A stretch of DNA of 64,000 nt, taken from positions 4,410,342-4,474,341 of the forward strand of contig NW_004450323.1 in NCBI RefSeq assembly GCF_000321225.1. The letters are read 5' to 3'. The translations under genes were made by a program, and so were the position numbers. Under the pieces are notes generated by a model. It saw nothing but the letters and a program-made list of their open reading frames with translations, ran no database searches and was not told the origin of the DNA. Within the stretch, counting starts at the first letter, position 1. Every line of letters starts with the position of its first letter. This stretch comes from Odobenus rosmarus divergens. Taxonomy: Eukaryota; Chordata; Mammalia; Carnivora; Odobenidae. Positions 48,796 through 60,605 of the stretch are shown here, piece after piece.

Positions 48796-49827
48796 GAAGA
48801 AGATGGTCTTTGGATTTAACCAAACTGAAAAAAAAAACCCATAAACCTTTAAGCTTTCGTGGGAATGTTAGGGCTCTAGGATTTGAAGCAAAGTGATCTT
48901 AAGAACCCTCACATGGCTTTTCTCATCTGCAGATTGTTTCTCGGTGTCAAGCGAAAGCATCTGTCTTCCATTCCAACAGACTTGTCTTCCCTGTTCTTAT
49001 TTTACTTTTCTGTTTCATGAAGTAGAGACAGTATACAGTCATGACCCTTTTACAATTGGAAAAGGCATTTCTCCAGCAATTTTCTTTTTATAATTTTGAG
49101 CTAAATTTTGCTTCTGTGTTCTCTGATCAGATATTTGCCTTTCTCTACATACAGGTTCTTTTCTCTACCCCACCTCTAACTTAAGGGTGACCTCACCATC
49201 TAGGAGATGTTTTGTTTTGTTTTGGGTATTAGGTATTTTAGGATGACAGTTCTTCAAAACTGATTCCCAAAAAAAGCTCCTAGGTTTATGATGTCTTAGA
49301 CCAATTATTAAGTGGAATTGAAGATTCTGCCTTAGTGATTTCATCTTATTCATTGAATGGGCTGATATTAGTGGTATATGCTTGGAAGTTGGCTTGTAAG
49401 CCTTGACCACATGTTTTAAGAAAGAAGGCAGGAGTTCAACTCTAAGATATGCAGTGTATCAGAGGTAGAAGAAAGTCTACATATGCCTCTTGTTTTAATT
49501 CTAACGAAAAATGACCCCACTATATAGACTTCTAGCTCATTTTAGAGAAATGAGAAACCTATAAATAAATGTATGAATTGTTTAAAGAAGGTATGGAGTA
49601 GAACTTTAGATTTGAAGAGGAAAAACGTGGGTCAGCAGCAGGATTGGCTATATAATTTGGGGGCCCAGTGCAAAATAAAATGTAGGGGTTTTTGTGCAAA
49701 AATTAAGAAGTTCAAGACAATGATAGAGCAGTCAACCAAACCTGGGGCCCTTCTGAGCATGCAGTGCTGTGTGACTGTGCAGGTCACACCTATAAAGGCT
49801 GCTCTGGTCAGAAGTTGAGATGTGGGT
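48796..49827. other. gene-free stretch, nothing recognised
   Basis: Short frames at 48893-49093, 49165-49410 and 49573-49818 have no recognisable domain. Confidence 0.4.
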
Positions 49828-49941
49828 GGGGCACCTGGCTGGCTCAGTCAGTGGAGCTTGGGACTCTTGATCTCGGGGTTATGAGTTCAAGCCCCACATT
49901 GGGGTAGAGAGTACTTTAAAAAAAAAAACAACAGAAAAAAA
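49828..49941 (+). mobile_element. short tRNA-like SINE (head only)
   Basis: About 114 bp: the tRNA-related head, then gttatgagttcaagccccac, ggggtagagagtacttta and an A tail, without the long CT-rich body of the other copies. A-box-like (tggctcagtcag) and B-box-like (gagttcaagcc) sequences are present. Target duplications gttgagatgtggg and gctgagatggg. Confidence 0.88.
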
Positions 49942-50214
49942 AGCTGAGATGGGAATAAAAAGGAAAAGGAATGATCTATTTTTCCAGCATGTTTCCCTCT
50001 CTGTATCTATCCCACTCTTCCCTGTGTACTCATCACACGTGACCACCTCTCAAGTGGGCACTACTGGGCCAGTTGGCTAAGACACTAACACTTTAACTCT
50101 AATCCATGGGGGAGAGAGCAGGAGAGGGTGGTCTCATTCTACCAGTGGTGGGGTCGGGGGTGTGGGGTCGAAGTTCTGCTGACCTGACATAGGAGAGAAA
50201 GCATAAACTTGGGA

Positions 50215-50385
50215 CCTCTACTACTTTCCAGCAGCGTATTAAAGTTACTTAGCTGCCTTGCATCTAATTTGTCATAGCTGTAAAATGGTGAAGTCTACCT
50301 TACAGGGTCACTGTATGGTGTAGAGATAATGTGGAAAATCTTAGCACGGTGGCTGGGATGCAATGAGAGCTCAATATATGTTGCA
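50215..50385 (+). repeat. MIR
   Basis: ttagctgccttgcatctaat, catagctgtaaaatggtgaa, cttacagggtcactgtatgg, gagctcaatatatgttg: sense MIR, 3' two-thirds. Confidence 0.65.
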
Positions 50386-51601
50386 TATATGGTTTTTGTG
50401 TGTGCGAGTGAGGAGAGGTACTGAGGATGGGTGAAAAGACCTCAAGTCTCAGATGGGGTGGAGGATCTCAAAATGCTTGAAGGGCGTCCTAGGAGCTGGC
50501 TATTTCTCTGCTTCCATCCTTAGTGCCCAAGGACCTTGTAATGGTTTACAACTCATTCAATTGCATCTTCTTCCCAAACAGGGCAAGGAACAATCTGTGG
50601 GAAGTCAGTACACACTAGAGTTCAGTCTCCAATACTGAAAATTTGCCAACTCTCACCCGCACTGTAGCAATGAGAAAGCAGCTGTGGGCAGCAGTGGAGT
50701 GAAAGCCATGGGGTCACCGGGATACATTACACTTACAGATGTTCCATTGTTTGCCCTGAGATTTTGTAGTTTGCCTGTTTTGTCCAGTTAGGTTTCCCTG
50801 ATTGGCAGAGGATAGAGCCCAAACCCTTTTCTGTAGTTTTTCCACTTTGTTTTGATTTATTATTTGTTGTTTACAGTATTATCTCCAATAACAATGATGG
50901 AATTTCCTTCCCTACTAATCTGGCGGGTTTCCATTGTGCCTGTTTATTTTAATTTCCTTTTTTTGGACTGAAACCTCCACATGACTTTGCTTTGTTTATT
51001 TCCTTGCCTGTATGTGTCAGCATCATTTATTAGCATATCCTCTCACATGAACTTTGTTCATTAATTATGAAGGTTTTGTTTCCTGCTTCCTAGTAGGACT
51101 GTATTCAGTGCTGCATGTGTGTAGGGACTGCGGGGTGGTTTTGGTTAGCAGTTTCCTCATCATGGCTCTCTGCAAGCAGATGGCTTTCTCTCCACGGTTT
51201 CCAGATGGAGCGTGTGAGGCAGAGAAGGAAGTCTGCTGCCGAAGAGGCTTTTCTCAAATCCTCTGACCAACCAACGCTGCTCCGCTTATCAATACTCATT
51301 TCTGTTTACTTTTACTTGGGCAGTAGGTTATGTGAGCATAAGACCTGCTTTTTTGCAGATGTGCTCCATTCCCTGAAGACATTTCCATGAAAACTAGTCT
51401 GTTGTTAACTAATGAGCAATTAGCTGCTTAGGGATACATGATGAACGTTAGACTTGGCTCTTTCTCATGAAGACCTTACAGCCCACTAAATAAATCAATA
51501 AAAAGGCAAAAGAGAAGAGGTAATTTGACTTTTACATCTGTTATTTGAATATATTGGATCTGCTGCCCCATTTTCACCAGATTCTCATGATTTACTGAGT
51601 T
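50386..51601. other. gene-free stretch, nothing recognised
   Basis: Three overlapping frames on both strands at 51054-51390 give no recognisable domain. Confidence 0.4.
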
Positions 51602-52070
51602 AACTAATTCATCAAACATTTGTTTAGTACTTACTCTGTATATGATGCCATCTCTAGTGTCAAGATTCTTAAAAGACCGGAAGGTGGAAATAGAGTTGAA
51701 AGCAAATAAATATAATGAAGTGTTACAGGTGGCACAATAGACATCTTTCCAGAGTATCTAGAGGGAGTAACAAAGGAGGAGGGGGGCTTTATTCCCTTGG
51801 AGTGGGGGGTAGGAGAAGATGTCACAAACAAAGCCTAAAGGTACTGGATGTATTTGAGATGCATATGTACCTTCAGAAGGCTGAACCGGTGGCTGAGGAG
51901 GCAGCAGGGTATGGTGGAGGAAGGGAGGGCCGTGGTTGCCATTTTGAGGAGTTAGGATTTTATTCTCTAGGGAAAGTTTAGGTAGGTGGGACATCATTAT
52001 CAGATTTACTTTTAAAAAAAAAAATTACCCTGAGAAGGATAGATTCAGGTGGACTTGAATGGAGGCAAGG
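51602..52070 (-). repeat. L2, antisense
   Basis: aattcatcaaacatttgttt, agtacttactctgtatatga, then cttcagaaggctgaaccggt, ggttgccattttgaggagtt, accctgagaaggatagattc: antisense L2. Confidence 0.6.
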
Positions 52071-52149
52071 AGATTCCTTACGACAAGATGGTGTGGAGCA
52101 GGCACCATGTGATTTCAAACCAGCCAGGGGCGGGTGGGAAAGATGTCAA

Positions 52150-52255
52150 GGAAGTAGACTTTATAGAATTGGTATCAACTCTAAAATATTGTCTTTACAG
52201 CAACTGCTGCTGAAACTAAGGCTCAGGAAAGTAATGCAGCTAATAAATGTCTAAG
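52150..52255 (-). repeat. MIR core, antisense, weak
   Basis: ctgaaactaaggctcaggaa and gtaatgcagctaataaatgt in antisense MIR order. Confidence 0.45.
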
Positions 52256-52369
52256 GGACTATTTTTCTGTGTTTCCATTGCAGTTTGAAAAAAATGATGA
52301 TTGTGGCATTGAGCACACAATGCAGTAATATACCATATTGTGATTACTTTTTTACAACCCTTTCTGCCC

Positions 52370-52470
52370 GAGACATTACACTTCTTAAGGTTAAGAGCCA
52401 AACTACCAAATGATTTTTGTATGCCTAGCATGGAGCCTCGAATAAACAAGTACCCAATAAGTGTTTGAAG
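52370..52470 (+). repeat. L2 3' end
   Basis: tgcctagcatggagcctcga, ataaacaagtacccaataag, tgtttgaag resemble a sense L2 terminus. Confidence 0.45.
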
Positions 52471-52873
52471 AGGAAAACTCCTGATGCCAGTACTTCTTCC
52501 ACATGCAACACATGGGCATGGAAATATGAAGAAACTTGACTCAGGCTTCTCTTACATGCACCCATTTCCATCTCGCCTCCTGAGGGGGCCAGAGCAAAGT
52601 GACAAATAGGGATAATAGGCAGATGATGCTTCTTCCTTTGCTGTAAAATTTCTATCACCTCATCAGAATGCACCCCTGCCTTCAGAAGCCTGCATTAAAA
52701 TAACAATAATGAATATTTAAAATATAAAAAGGGGCCATGAAAGTTGATGTCTGTTGTGACACCTTCCTCAGTGGTCTCATTATCCACAAATAAAGCATGA
52801 GAATTTGCTTTCATATCTTTTTTTTATGGTAATTAATGTTTTAACCTGGATCACACTTTATTCTTCCTCACAG

Positions 52874-53037
52874 ATCCGTAATGCCTCCTGTCTGGCTCTT
52901 TCAAGATGGAGGATAAACCTGTGGGAGAGCCGATGCAAGTGGTGTCTAAATTCAAACTTTCCAACAAGGTAGAGAGCACAGGACACTGGTTGGTGGAAGA
53001 TCATGCTCGGATATGGGAAGTTTTAAAGACAGAGGAG
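52874..53037 (+). CDS. 5' coding exon of an unidentified protein gene; coding part 52906-53037 (44 codons)
   Basis: A predicted spliced exon. Upstream is a possible branch point (tttaac, about 52839-52844), a pyrimidine-rich run and CAG at 52871-52873. In the ATG frame a TAA lies upstream inside the exon (52878-52880), so 52874-52905 reads as 5' UTR. The ATG at 52906 has A at -3 and G at +4, a strong Kozak context. The frame stays open for 44 codons to GAG, followed by the donor GTAAGA at 53038, giving a phase-0 intron. Neither other frame is open through the exon. The peptide begins MEDKPVGEP, is charged, and holds two tryptophans (residues 28 and 37) in a possible helical stretch ending VLKTEE. 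It has no signal peptide or membrane segment. I do not recognise the family. Partner exons were not found here. A chance open frame of this length is possible, so the splice signals carry the call. Confidence 0.62.
52881..52916 (+). CDS. short upstream ORF overlapping the main start codon
   Basis: Within the exon an earlier ATG at 52881 opens an 11-codon frame (MPPVWLFQDGG) that stops at TAA 52914-52916, eight bases past the main ATG at 52906-52908 and in a different frame. Its context has G at -3 and C at +4, so it is moderate. If the transcript starts upstream and splices as predicted, scanning ribosomes meet this ATG first. Overlapping upstream ORFs of this kind generally lower main-frame translation. 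Whether it is translated is inference. Confidence 0.4.
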   Translation: MPPVWLFQDGG

Positions 53038-53399
53038 GTAAGACAACTCTAAATGACTCAGTTGGTACAATGATGGATTTTCTTTGACTTGAGACTCTAG
53101 TTCTTAGTGTGGTGAGCACCACAGGCCAGCTTGGCAAATTTTTAATTCAGGGGCCAACCATGAATGGAGAACAGTAAGTTAGGAGTGTATTCCTTGGACA
53201 TTAATAACTCCACAGTGATTTAGCCAAAAGAGGTGGCACTGACAGGTAGGGCTTAAAACATACAGGTAGACATTCTCCTTGTAGAATCCTGCCAATCCTA
53301 AGTGGGAAACAAAATCATGGTGAGAAAGTTAATTCCTAAGGATCAATCATAACAAGTGGAATTATATAGATTCATTGTTTGATAGCATGAGGCTCAGTG
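53038..53399. other. intron start after the predicted exon
   Basis: Begins GTAAGA. No recognised repeat or second exon in this interval. Confidence 0.4.
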
Positions 53400-53790
53400 T
53401 ATCATTAGGGCTCTTTGGTTTCCAGGAACAGAAATTGATTCTGACTAATTTAAGCTAAATGGGAAATTACTGGAGGATGTTGGGAGGCTCACAGAATTGA
53501 TGGGACGCTTTGAAAACTAGGCTTGGAAAGAAGACAGGAGCCAAGTCAGTTAGAACTGCTCAGGGCACTATTCCTGGTATAAATTCTAATCTTTCCCCCA
53601 CCCTCTCTTTATTCTCACATGTATCTGCTCAAGATGCAAAGCCATGGGAGAGGCGGGGCTCACTGCCAAGCTCAGTCACATGTCTTTTTCCTGGTTATTC
53701 TGTAAAGAGAAAAAGAATCTTCCATGAGAGATCATTATAGCAAGTCCTCACAGCACTTGTGTTTGGAGTCCAAATGTCTAATATCCACAT
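53400..53790. repeat. unclassified ancient interspersed repeat
   Basis: tttccaggaacagaaattga, ttaagctaaatgggaaatta, ggctcacagaattgatggga, aagatgcaaagccatgggag match a widespread old mammalian repeat from memory, but I cannot assign the family. Confidence 0.4.
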
Positions 53791-54419
53791 GTTGTGACAA
53801 TTCCAGTTCAAGAAAGTAACTTAACAAGTGCAGTCTTAAACATGAGAATACTGCCCAAGCAAATGTAAACCCTCTCTGTAGGGATACTTGCCCAACAGAT
53901 TTTTTTTTTTTTTAAAGGAATAAAACTCCACAGAGAGCAGCTGAAGACTCTACATAACCCATCTAATAGGACCAAGACTCGGGTCAGATAAGTGAGGTGC
54001 CGAGGGCACAAAATTTAAGGAAGCACTCACTCTTAGATTTATGTCCTGCATTTGCACGAACTTGAGAGTTAATGCATCCTTATATTTTGAAGTGCCTTGC
54101 TTGCCTCACCCTTGTGCTGGTTCTGCCACCCAATTTTATTCTTCTCCCTCTTTCCCCCAGGTTATCCCTTTCCTGAATTAGGCATTCACCATTCTTATGC
54201 ATATTTCAATATGTATAGTACATACCTGTTATCCACATATCCAATATATAGTATTGATTTATATCTTTTCAATTTTGTATAAGTTTTATACTATATATCT
54301 ACTTCTATAGCTTCCTTTTTTTTAACATTTGGTTTCTACCTTATCTGTTTTCTGTGGTTGATTCGTGTAGTTCTAGCTTATTCATATTTTACTGTTCTTT
54401 ATATTCTGTTGATTGAATC

Positions 54420-55212
54420 AAATTTGTTTATCTGTTCTCTTATTAACTTTCAGGTTTTTTTCAGTACAAGGTAGTGTAGTACATTTCTTTAGCATAGACA
54501 CCTGGAAGTGGCCTGCTGGATTATAAAGTATGAAAACCTTCAGTTTTACTAGTTATTATCAGATTCGTTTCCAAGATGAGGACATAAGTTTATATCCCCA
54601 CTAGCAGCATATGAGAATTCCCCCTGCTCTGTATCTTCATCAGTTACTGATTTTGTCAGACCTTTAAATACTGGCTGATCTGATTGTTTTGAAGTGGGAT
54701 CTTATTGTTTTAACATGAATTTTCCCATATGGATAATCAATTATCCCAGCACCATTTTTTAATGTCCATAATTTCTTCTTTAGTTGGTAATGTTCTCATG
54801 TATCATATTTCTTTACATACCCTCTCTGTTGATGTAACACTCCCTCAACTGTTTTAGCTTTAAAGGAAACATGGATATCTAATTGGGCATGTCGCTCCAC
54901 TGAATTACTGCTCTTCAAAATTGTTTTGGCTGTTTTTGGAACTTATATTTTTTATATGAATTTAGGATGAGCTTGTTAGTTTCCATGAATACGAAGAAAA
55001 AGCAAAGTCTGCTGGAAATCTGATTGAGATTGAAATATGTTTGTTGATTAATTTGGGGAGTATCAACATCTTTATGATATTCAGTGAATATCTTGTCTAA
55101 TTATTGACTTTAACGGGCATGCTTCAATAGTTCACCCTCACTATTTCTCCAGTATTTTATCCTATATGCCTTTGCTGTAAGATTTTCGTTAACTAAGATC
55201 AAGGAAATTTTT
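54420..55212 (-). mobile_element. old L1 fragment, antisense
   Basis: cacctggaagtggcctgctg, tatccccactagcagcatat, ttatcccagcaccatttttt, aaaattgttttggctgtttt, gggagtatcaacatctttat: antisense L1 3' UTR and ORF2. Heavily diverged; sequence back to about 54100 may belong to it. Confidence 0.75.
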
Positions 55213-55214
55213 CT

Positions 55215-56800
55215 TTTTCTTTTCTTTTTTGTTAAATGTTAATTTCTTTACATTATATTTGATATCTACAAAATAACATACATGTAAGTTATACAGTATA
55301 ATATTAAAACAGATACTTGTGAGTTCACAGAGAACTTAAGAACTACAACTTTGCCAATTTGTTGAATACATATGTGGACTCTTCCACATCCTATCCCCTT
55401 GACTCCTTTCCCTGCAAAGTTAACCATTTTCTTGAAGTCTGTGTTTGATCATTCTTTACCTTTTTAAAAGTTTTTATAGAATATATATGTATCCCCAAAC
55501 AATATTGTTTAGTTAAATAAACTAGTTATTTCATCTTATATGTATGACACAGATCTGATTTCTTTGGTGACTCACTTCTTTCACTCAACATGTTTCTAAG
55601 ATTTTTAGTAGTAATTCATTAATTTTTACTGTTGAATAATATGCCATTATGTGGTTATGCCATGATTTATTTATTCATATTTATGTTCATGGACGTTTTA
55701 ATTATTTAGTTTTTTGCCATTATGAGCAATCTGCTAAGAACATCCTTATACATGTCTGTGCCCTGGTATAAGTGTTCCATGCGTAAGAATCTTTCTAGGT
55801 TAATACCTATTAGGTGAATTTTGTAGTTGGGTATGTGCAAGTTATGTTCTGCATGTTATTGCCGTATTGCCTTCCAAAACAGGACCAATTTACACTCCCA
55901 CCAGCAGTGCATAACATTTATCTTATTCTACATCCTTTCCAACTTTTGTAATTGTCAGATTTCTTAATTTTTTCAATCTAGTTGGCATAAAATAAAATCT
56001 CATTCTTTACTAATCAATTCTTGATATATATCACTCCACCTTAGATAATCTCTCTTTTTAGAATTTACTTTTCTGAGGGTCTAACTAAAGCAAGATTCTT
56101 TCTTTTCTTTTTTCTTTTTGTCTGAAGATGCCTTTATTTTGAGCCTACTCTTAGAATGATAGTGTAGATGGGTTACTTTCTAGGTTACTTTCTTTCAGTA
56201 CATTAAAAATATTCCATTGTTCTCTGCCTTCCATTGTTTTTGTTGTAAACTAGCTAAAAGTCTAATTTTTTATTCCTTTGGATATAATGTCTTTTCTAAC
56301 TAGCTAGATCTTCTCTACATTTTTGCTGTTTTGTAGTTTCATTCTTCTGTGTTGAGGTGTGGGTTTCTTTTTATTTAACCTCTTGGAATTCATAGGGCTT
56401 CCTAAATATATGAATGCTGTCTTCCATCAGTCTGGAAACATCTCTGTAATTTTCTTTTCAAATAATTGCTTTTGCTTCATTTTACTTTTATAACTCCAAC
56501 AAGATTTATGTTTGTTTTTCACACTCTTTGCTTATGTCCCTTAACCTCTCTTTTGGAGTTGCTATATTTTTTTTCCTCTCTGTGTTGTATTTTGATTAAT
56601 TTTAGATCTCTTTTACAATTCACTAATTCTTTCTTCAGTTCTATTTAATCTGCTCTTTAACCCAACCATTGAGTTTTAAATTTCAATTATTCTATTTTTT
56701 ACTTCTAGAAGTTCTGTTTTGTTCTTTCTAAAATTTTCTAGTTATTTTTTAATGTCTTGCTTTCTATTCCTATTTTTTATTTTTGAAGGCGATTTGTCAA
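55215..56800 (-). mobile_element. HAL1 (half-L1), antisense
   Basis: Read on + it runs from L1-type 3' UTR (tcactcaacatgtttctaag; cactcccaccagcagtgcat; about 55550-55960) almost directly into ORF1-region sequence (tctctgccttccattgtttt; ggcttcctaaatatatgaat; cactaattctttcttcagtt; about 56090-56760). The roughly 4 kb ORF2 that should lie between them is absent. HAL1 elements have this organisation; an internally deleted L1 is the alternative. Confidence 0.65.
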
Positions 56801-57939
56801 GAACTGTGAAGGCTATGAGATCTTATGCTATTTGCAAGTTAGCTTGCCAAAGTTATAGATACTGAAAGAAGACATGAGATTCCTTTGTCTCAGAGACAGA
56901 AGAAATAGTAGCCGGAGTGTCAGCATGTTTTTATTGGTTCCTTATGTCACAGTTCCTCCAGGGCCTAGATACCTGCCTGCACAGGAAAGGATCACTGACT
57001 TTGGGAAACTTTCCAGTTTATAGTAGACAGTAAGTAAGCCTGCACTTTCTCCTAATGGAAGATATTACCTTATCCTTTAAAGTTAACAATAGGCTGCAAA
57101 CACAGGCCTGAAAAATGATCTGGGTAAAGATCAGCCAGACCTTGATCTTTTGGCACAGAAATCAAGACATACAGAAACAAGAGAGACTCATGGAGGAGTG
57201 TTTCTCAACAATATTAAATATAATAGTCTAATATTCTGAGTTGGCAATTCTAATAACTGTGGATCTTGTTTTGCTATCTGTTCTTTCTGTTGCCTTTTGC
57301 ACATGATGTTTTGTTTCTTTGTGGTTTTATGATTTTTGACTGTGGGTTCATTTTTCTTGGAATGAAGGGAGCTTTCTCTGTTGAAAATTTGCATTTACTT
57401 CTGGGAGCACTACCAACTGGAAGTCACTTTAAAGTAAATTCTTAGCTTGAAGTTTTTCAGACTACTCAATGTGAATACAGGCTGAAAGCCTGTGGATGGG
57501 TGTATTTGTGATAATTAGTTCCAAGGGGAATTGACTCCTCCCTTCCCAACGCACCCCTGCTCCTGTTCAGCACCATATTTTAAGATAAGCAACTTTCCTG
57601 GTATTGTTGTGGAGGGCATGTCATTCTTGGTTCATCTTAATACAGAGGGAATAACATTTTGGGGGGTCCTAGTTTTATGCAGTGGGGATTCCCTGTAGAT
57701 TCTCTCTCTTGAGCCAGTCCTCGTTTTGTCTGTTAGTCCCTGTGTCATTTAAAGTAATAACCTATATTAGTTAAAGTAACACTAATGCTTTCTCAAATAT
57801 AGTCAAAAATTTAAGTGGCTTAACACAATAAAAGTTGATTTCTTAATCACATAATAGTCTAACACTTGAGTTCATTTTTAAAGGAAAAGCAAACATTAGC
57901 CCAGCAAATGGGATTTCAGAAGAAGAATGAGAGAACAAA
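56801..57939. other. gene-free stretch, nothing recognised
   Basis: No supported gene or repeat. Confidence 0.4.
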
Positions 57940-58440
57940 TATTCCTGGAAGAGGGAAAACTGTGTAAAGGTATATTAGAGAGAATGTTCTGTAGTTTGGA
58001 GTATTTATAGCAGAAAAGGCATGGCAAGAGATGAAGCTGAGAGGAACCAAATAATGAAAAGTCTTATGTGTTCTACCCAGAATTTCAGAAATTATCCTGT
58101 GGGTCTTGAGGAATCAATGTAGGGTTTTAGGTGGGGCTAGTGATATGGTTGGATTTGTTTTTTAGAAATGTTACTCGAGGGGCACCTGGGTGGCTCAGAT
58201 GGTTAAGCATCTGCCTTCGGCTCAGGTCATGATCCCAGGGTCCTGGGATCAAGCCCCACGTCCGGCTCCTGGTTCAGTGGGGAGCCTGCTTCTCCCTCTG
58301 CCTCTCCCCGGCTCCTGCTCTCCCTCTCTCTCTGTATCTCTGTGTCTCGAATGAATAAATAACATCTTTAAAAAAAAAAAGAAATGTTACTTGATCACTT
58401 CAAAACCTTCTAGCCCGCTTTGGTCTCTTTCTTTTCCATC
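57940..58440 (-). repeat. L2, antisense, split by a SINE
   Basis: gagatgaagctgagaggaac, gaaaagtcttatgtgttcta, gtgatatggttggatttgtt before the SINE at 58179-58379, and acttgatcacttcaaaacct after it. The antisense L2 3' region is continuous if the SINE is removed. The right end is uncertain. Confidence 0.6.
58179..58379 (+). mobile_element. CAN-SINE
   Basis: Complete copy from ggggcacctgggtggctcag to an 11-A tail. Target duplications gaaatgttactcga and gaaatgttacttga. Confidence 0.95.
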
Positions 58441-59149
58441 TACATTGTGGTAGTCAGTGCTCAATGGGGAATTATTCGGGATGGGAATTCTCTCTCTTCA
58501 ACTAGACCCTCTGTCCTTGAGATCATATTCCTTAGTTTTAGTTCTACTCCACTATAAACCCAAAGCATGGGCATACTGCAGGACTCAGGTTGAAATAAAA
58601 ACCTGATGATTGACTGCCAAACATTTTTATAGTTTTTATGTAATCATATAGTCATTACTTTACACTAATATGTTGTTTCTCTAAGTTGTTACATCCACCA
58701 ATATTGTACAAAGGTGATTCATTTGATTCACCATAAGATAGCACTTATTGGTGGTGACTTTTTTTTTTGTCATTGCTGATTGAATTTGCATTGAGTCATC
58801 TGCCATGCCACTGGACTTATATGTGTTCAGTGTTTTACATTTGTGAGGAGGCTGCCAAGATAAGCAAACAAGACAATGGAACAGAGATGCTCTCTGTGTG
58901 AAATTAAACTAGTGAATGCCTGTATGGAGACTGGACATATGACCTCTTCCTGTCTATCCAGCCCAGGAATGGGGCCCCACATTGTAACATCACATTCTTG
59001 GAGGAAGAAATAGTAATGTGTTCATCATGCATGCTTTGGAAATTAAATCACTCTCATCATGAAATGAGTAAAGTAGATGTATCATTAGTAGTGAGAAATG
59101 GAATTTTGAGACTAAATAATATTCAACTGGGGTCTGTAAGTGAGGGAAA
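58441..59149. other. gene-free stretch, nothing recognised
   Basis: No supported gene, repeat or RNA gene. Confidence 0.4.
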
Positions 59150-59360
59150 AAATCATTTATCGAGCACCTTCTCTGGGTCAAGGACTGTATTTAGTTGGCA
59201 CTTTCATATTCATCAATATATTTGTCACAGCCAAAGGTATATTTTTCATCAGGATTTTGAAGATTAGAGGCTAAGGCACATACCCAAAGATACATAGCTG
59301 GTAAGTGGCAGAGTAACGTTCAAACTCAGGTTTGTCTCTCTTCATTTTTATACTCTTATT
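59150..59360 (-). repeat. MIR, antisense
   Basis: atcatttatcgagcaccttc, agattagaggctaaggcaca, catagctggtaagtggcaga, gttcaaactcaggtttgtct: well-preserved antisense MIR. Confidence 0.82.
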
Positions 59361-60119
59361 TCCTCACAAAGTTGTCTGCCAAAATTATTTAAATCAATCT
59401 GATTCTACATTTGTTTCCTTGCCCAGACTTTAACTAATCCTGGCCAGGGCAGGACCCTCAGCTTGATAAATGGTACCAGTTTTGCTTTCATAGAGCTTGG
59501 CTCTACAGTGTCTGGTATGAGTAAGCACCAATGTGCCCACCGAGTCACAACTTTCTTCCATTCCTCAAAGCGTTGTCCCAGGGTGTGTGACTAGACTTCC
59601 ATCTCAGCTGTCTCATATAGTAGCCCAGTATCTCATGGAAACACCCTCCCCTTAACTCTGTCCTATTTAAATGGAGCCCTAAAACTCTGCTAAACTCTCT
59701 GTAGCTCTCTTTTCTGCATGGCTGAACTCTGCTCCACATCCCCTAAGCTGTTGATTGGGGTCCAGTTGTGAACAGTCTGATTGTTTGGGACCTGGATATT
59801 TTCACCCATTTCCTGAACTCTTGTTGCTTCCTTGGACATTAAAATCTGCCAGAATCACTGTTTTCCTATGCCCATGAGACACTGCTCACCAGTTTGCTAT
59901 TACCACGGGGCACACACTTGTCATCAGGGAGTCTCTCTAGCTCCAGTCGGCCAACTTTATATCTTCTTGTTTTTATCCATTGGCTCTTGTCACCAGAATC
60001 CCAGTGTAAGACCATTTGAGTAATGGCCTGACATTTTTAATAAGTTTCACTCTCTAAACCAAAGGGGAATTTTCTGGATATCAGATCTTTCATTATGGTT
60101 ACATTTCAGTGTTGATGTG
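59361..60119. other. gene-free stretch, nothing firmly recognised
   Basis: Possibly further L2-related sequence before 60120, too diverged to claim. Confidence 0.35.
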
Positions 60120-60390
60120 AAAAGGTGCTTGTATACCACCTCTTCAAAGAAGCCATCCTTGACCCCTCTGGTCAGGGTTAGTGACCACACTGTGTGATCT
60201 CATAATACCTCTGCTTATCTATCTTATAAGACTCATCACATGAGTGGGACTTGTATCTTTATATATTGCTGTCTCCCAAACTAGAATGTAAGCTCCTCAA
60301 GGCCTCTGTCCTATTTATCTGTATATGTCCAATAATGTTCACACTGTTTGGCACATAGTAGGTACTTGATAGATATTTATTGAATATAGA
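60120..60390 (+). repeat. L2 3' end
   Basis: aaagaagccatccttgaccc, ctagaatgtaagctcctcaa, tttggcacatagtaggtact, gatagatatttattgaatat: clear L2 terminus. Confidence 0.85.
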
Positions 60391-60396
60391 AAATAT

Positions 60397-60605
60397 ACAG
60401 AGCAACTAAGAGCATGGACTCTGGAACCAGACTTGCTGTGTGAACTTGTCAAATTTCTTAACCTCTCTGTACTTCAGTTTCCTCATCTATAAAAATGATA
60501 TACTAATAGGGTTGTTGTGAGAATTCATTGAGTTATAATGTGTAAAGTGCTCAGAACAGTGCCTTCTACATAATAAGCAATAGATGTAGACTTTTATTAT
60601 TGTTG
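60397..60605 (+). repeat. MIR, nearly complete
   Basis: taagagcatggactctggaa, gtgtgaacttgtcaaatttc, cctctctgtacttcagtttc, gggttgttgtgagaattcat, gctcagaacagtgccttcta: one of the best-preserved MIRs in the window. Confidence 0.9.

Noticed and set aside
49828..49941. Possible genuine tRNA gene
   Set aside because: It has tRNA-like promoter boxes but also a SINE A tail and target duplications, and no cloverleaf could be completed.
50150..50172. Second G-rich tract
   Set aside because: Only three clear G runs, so it does not meet the four-run quadruplex pattern.
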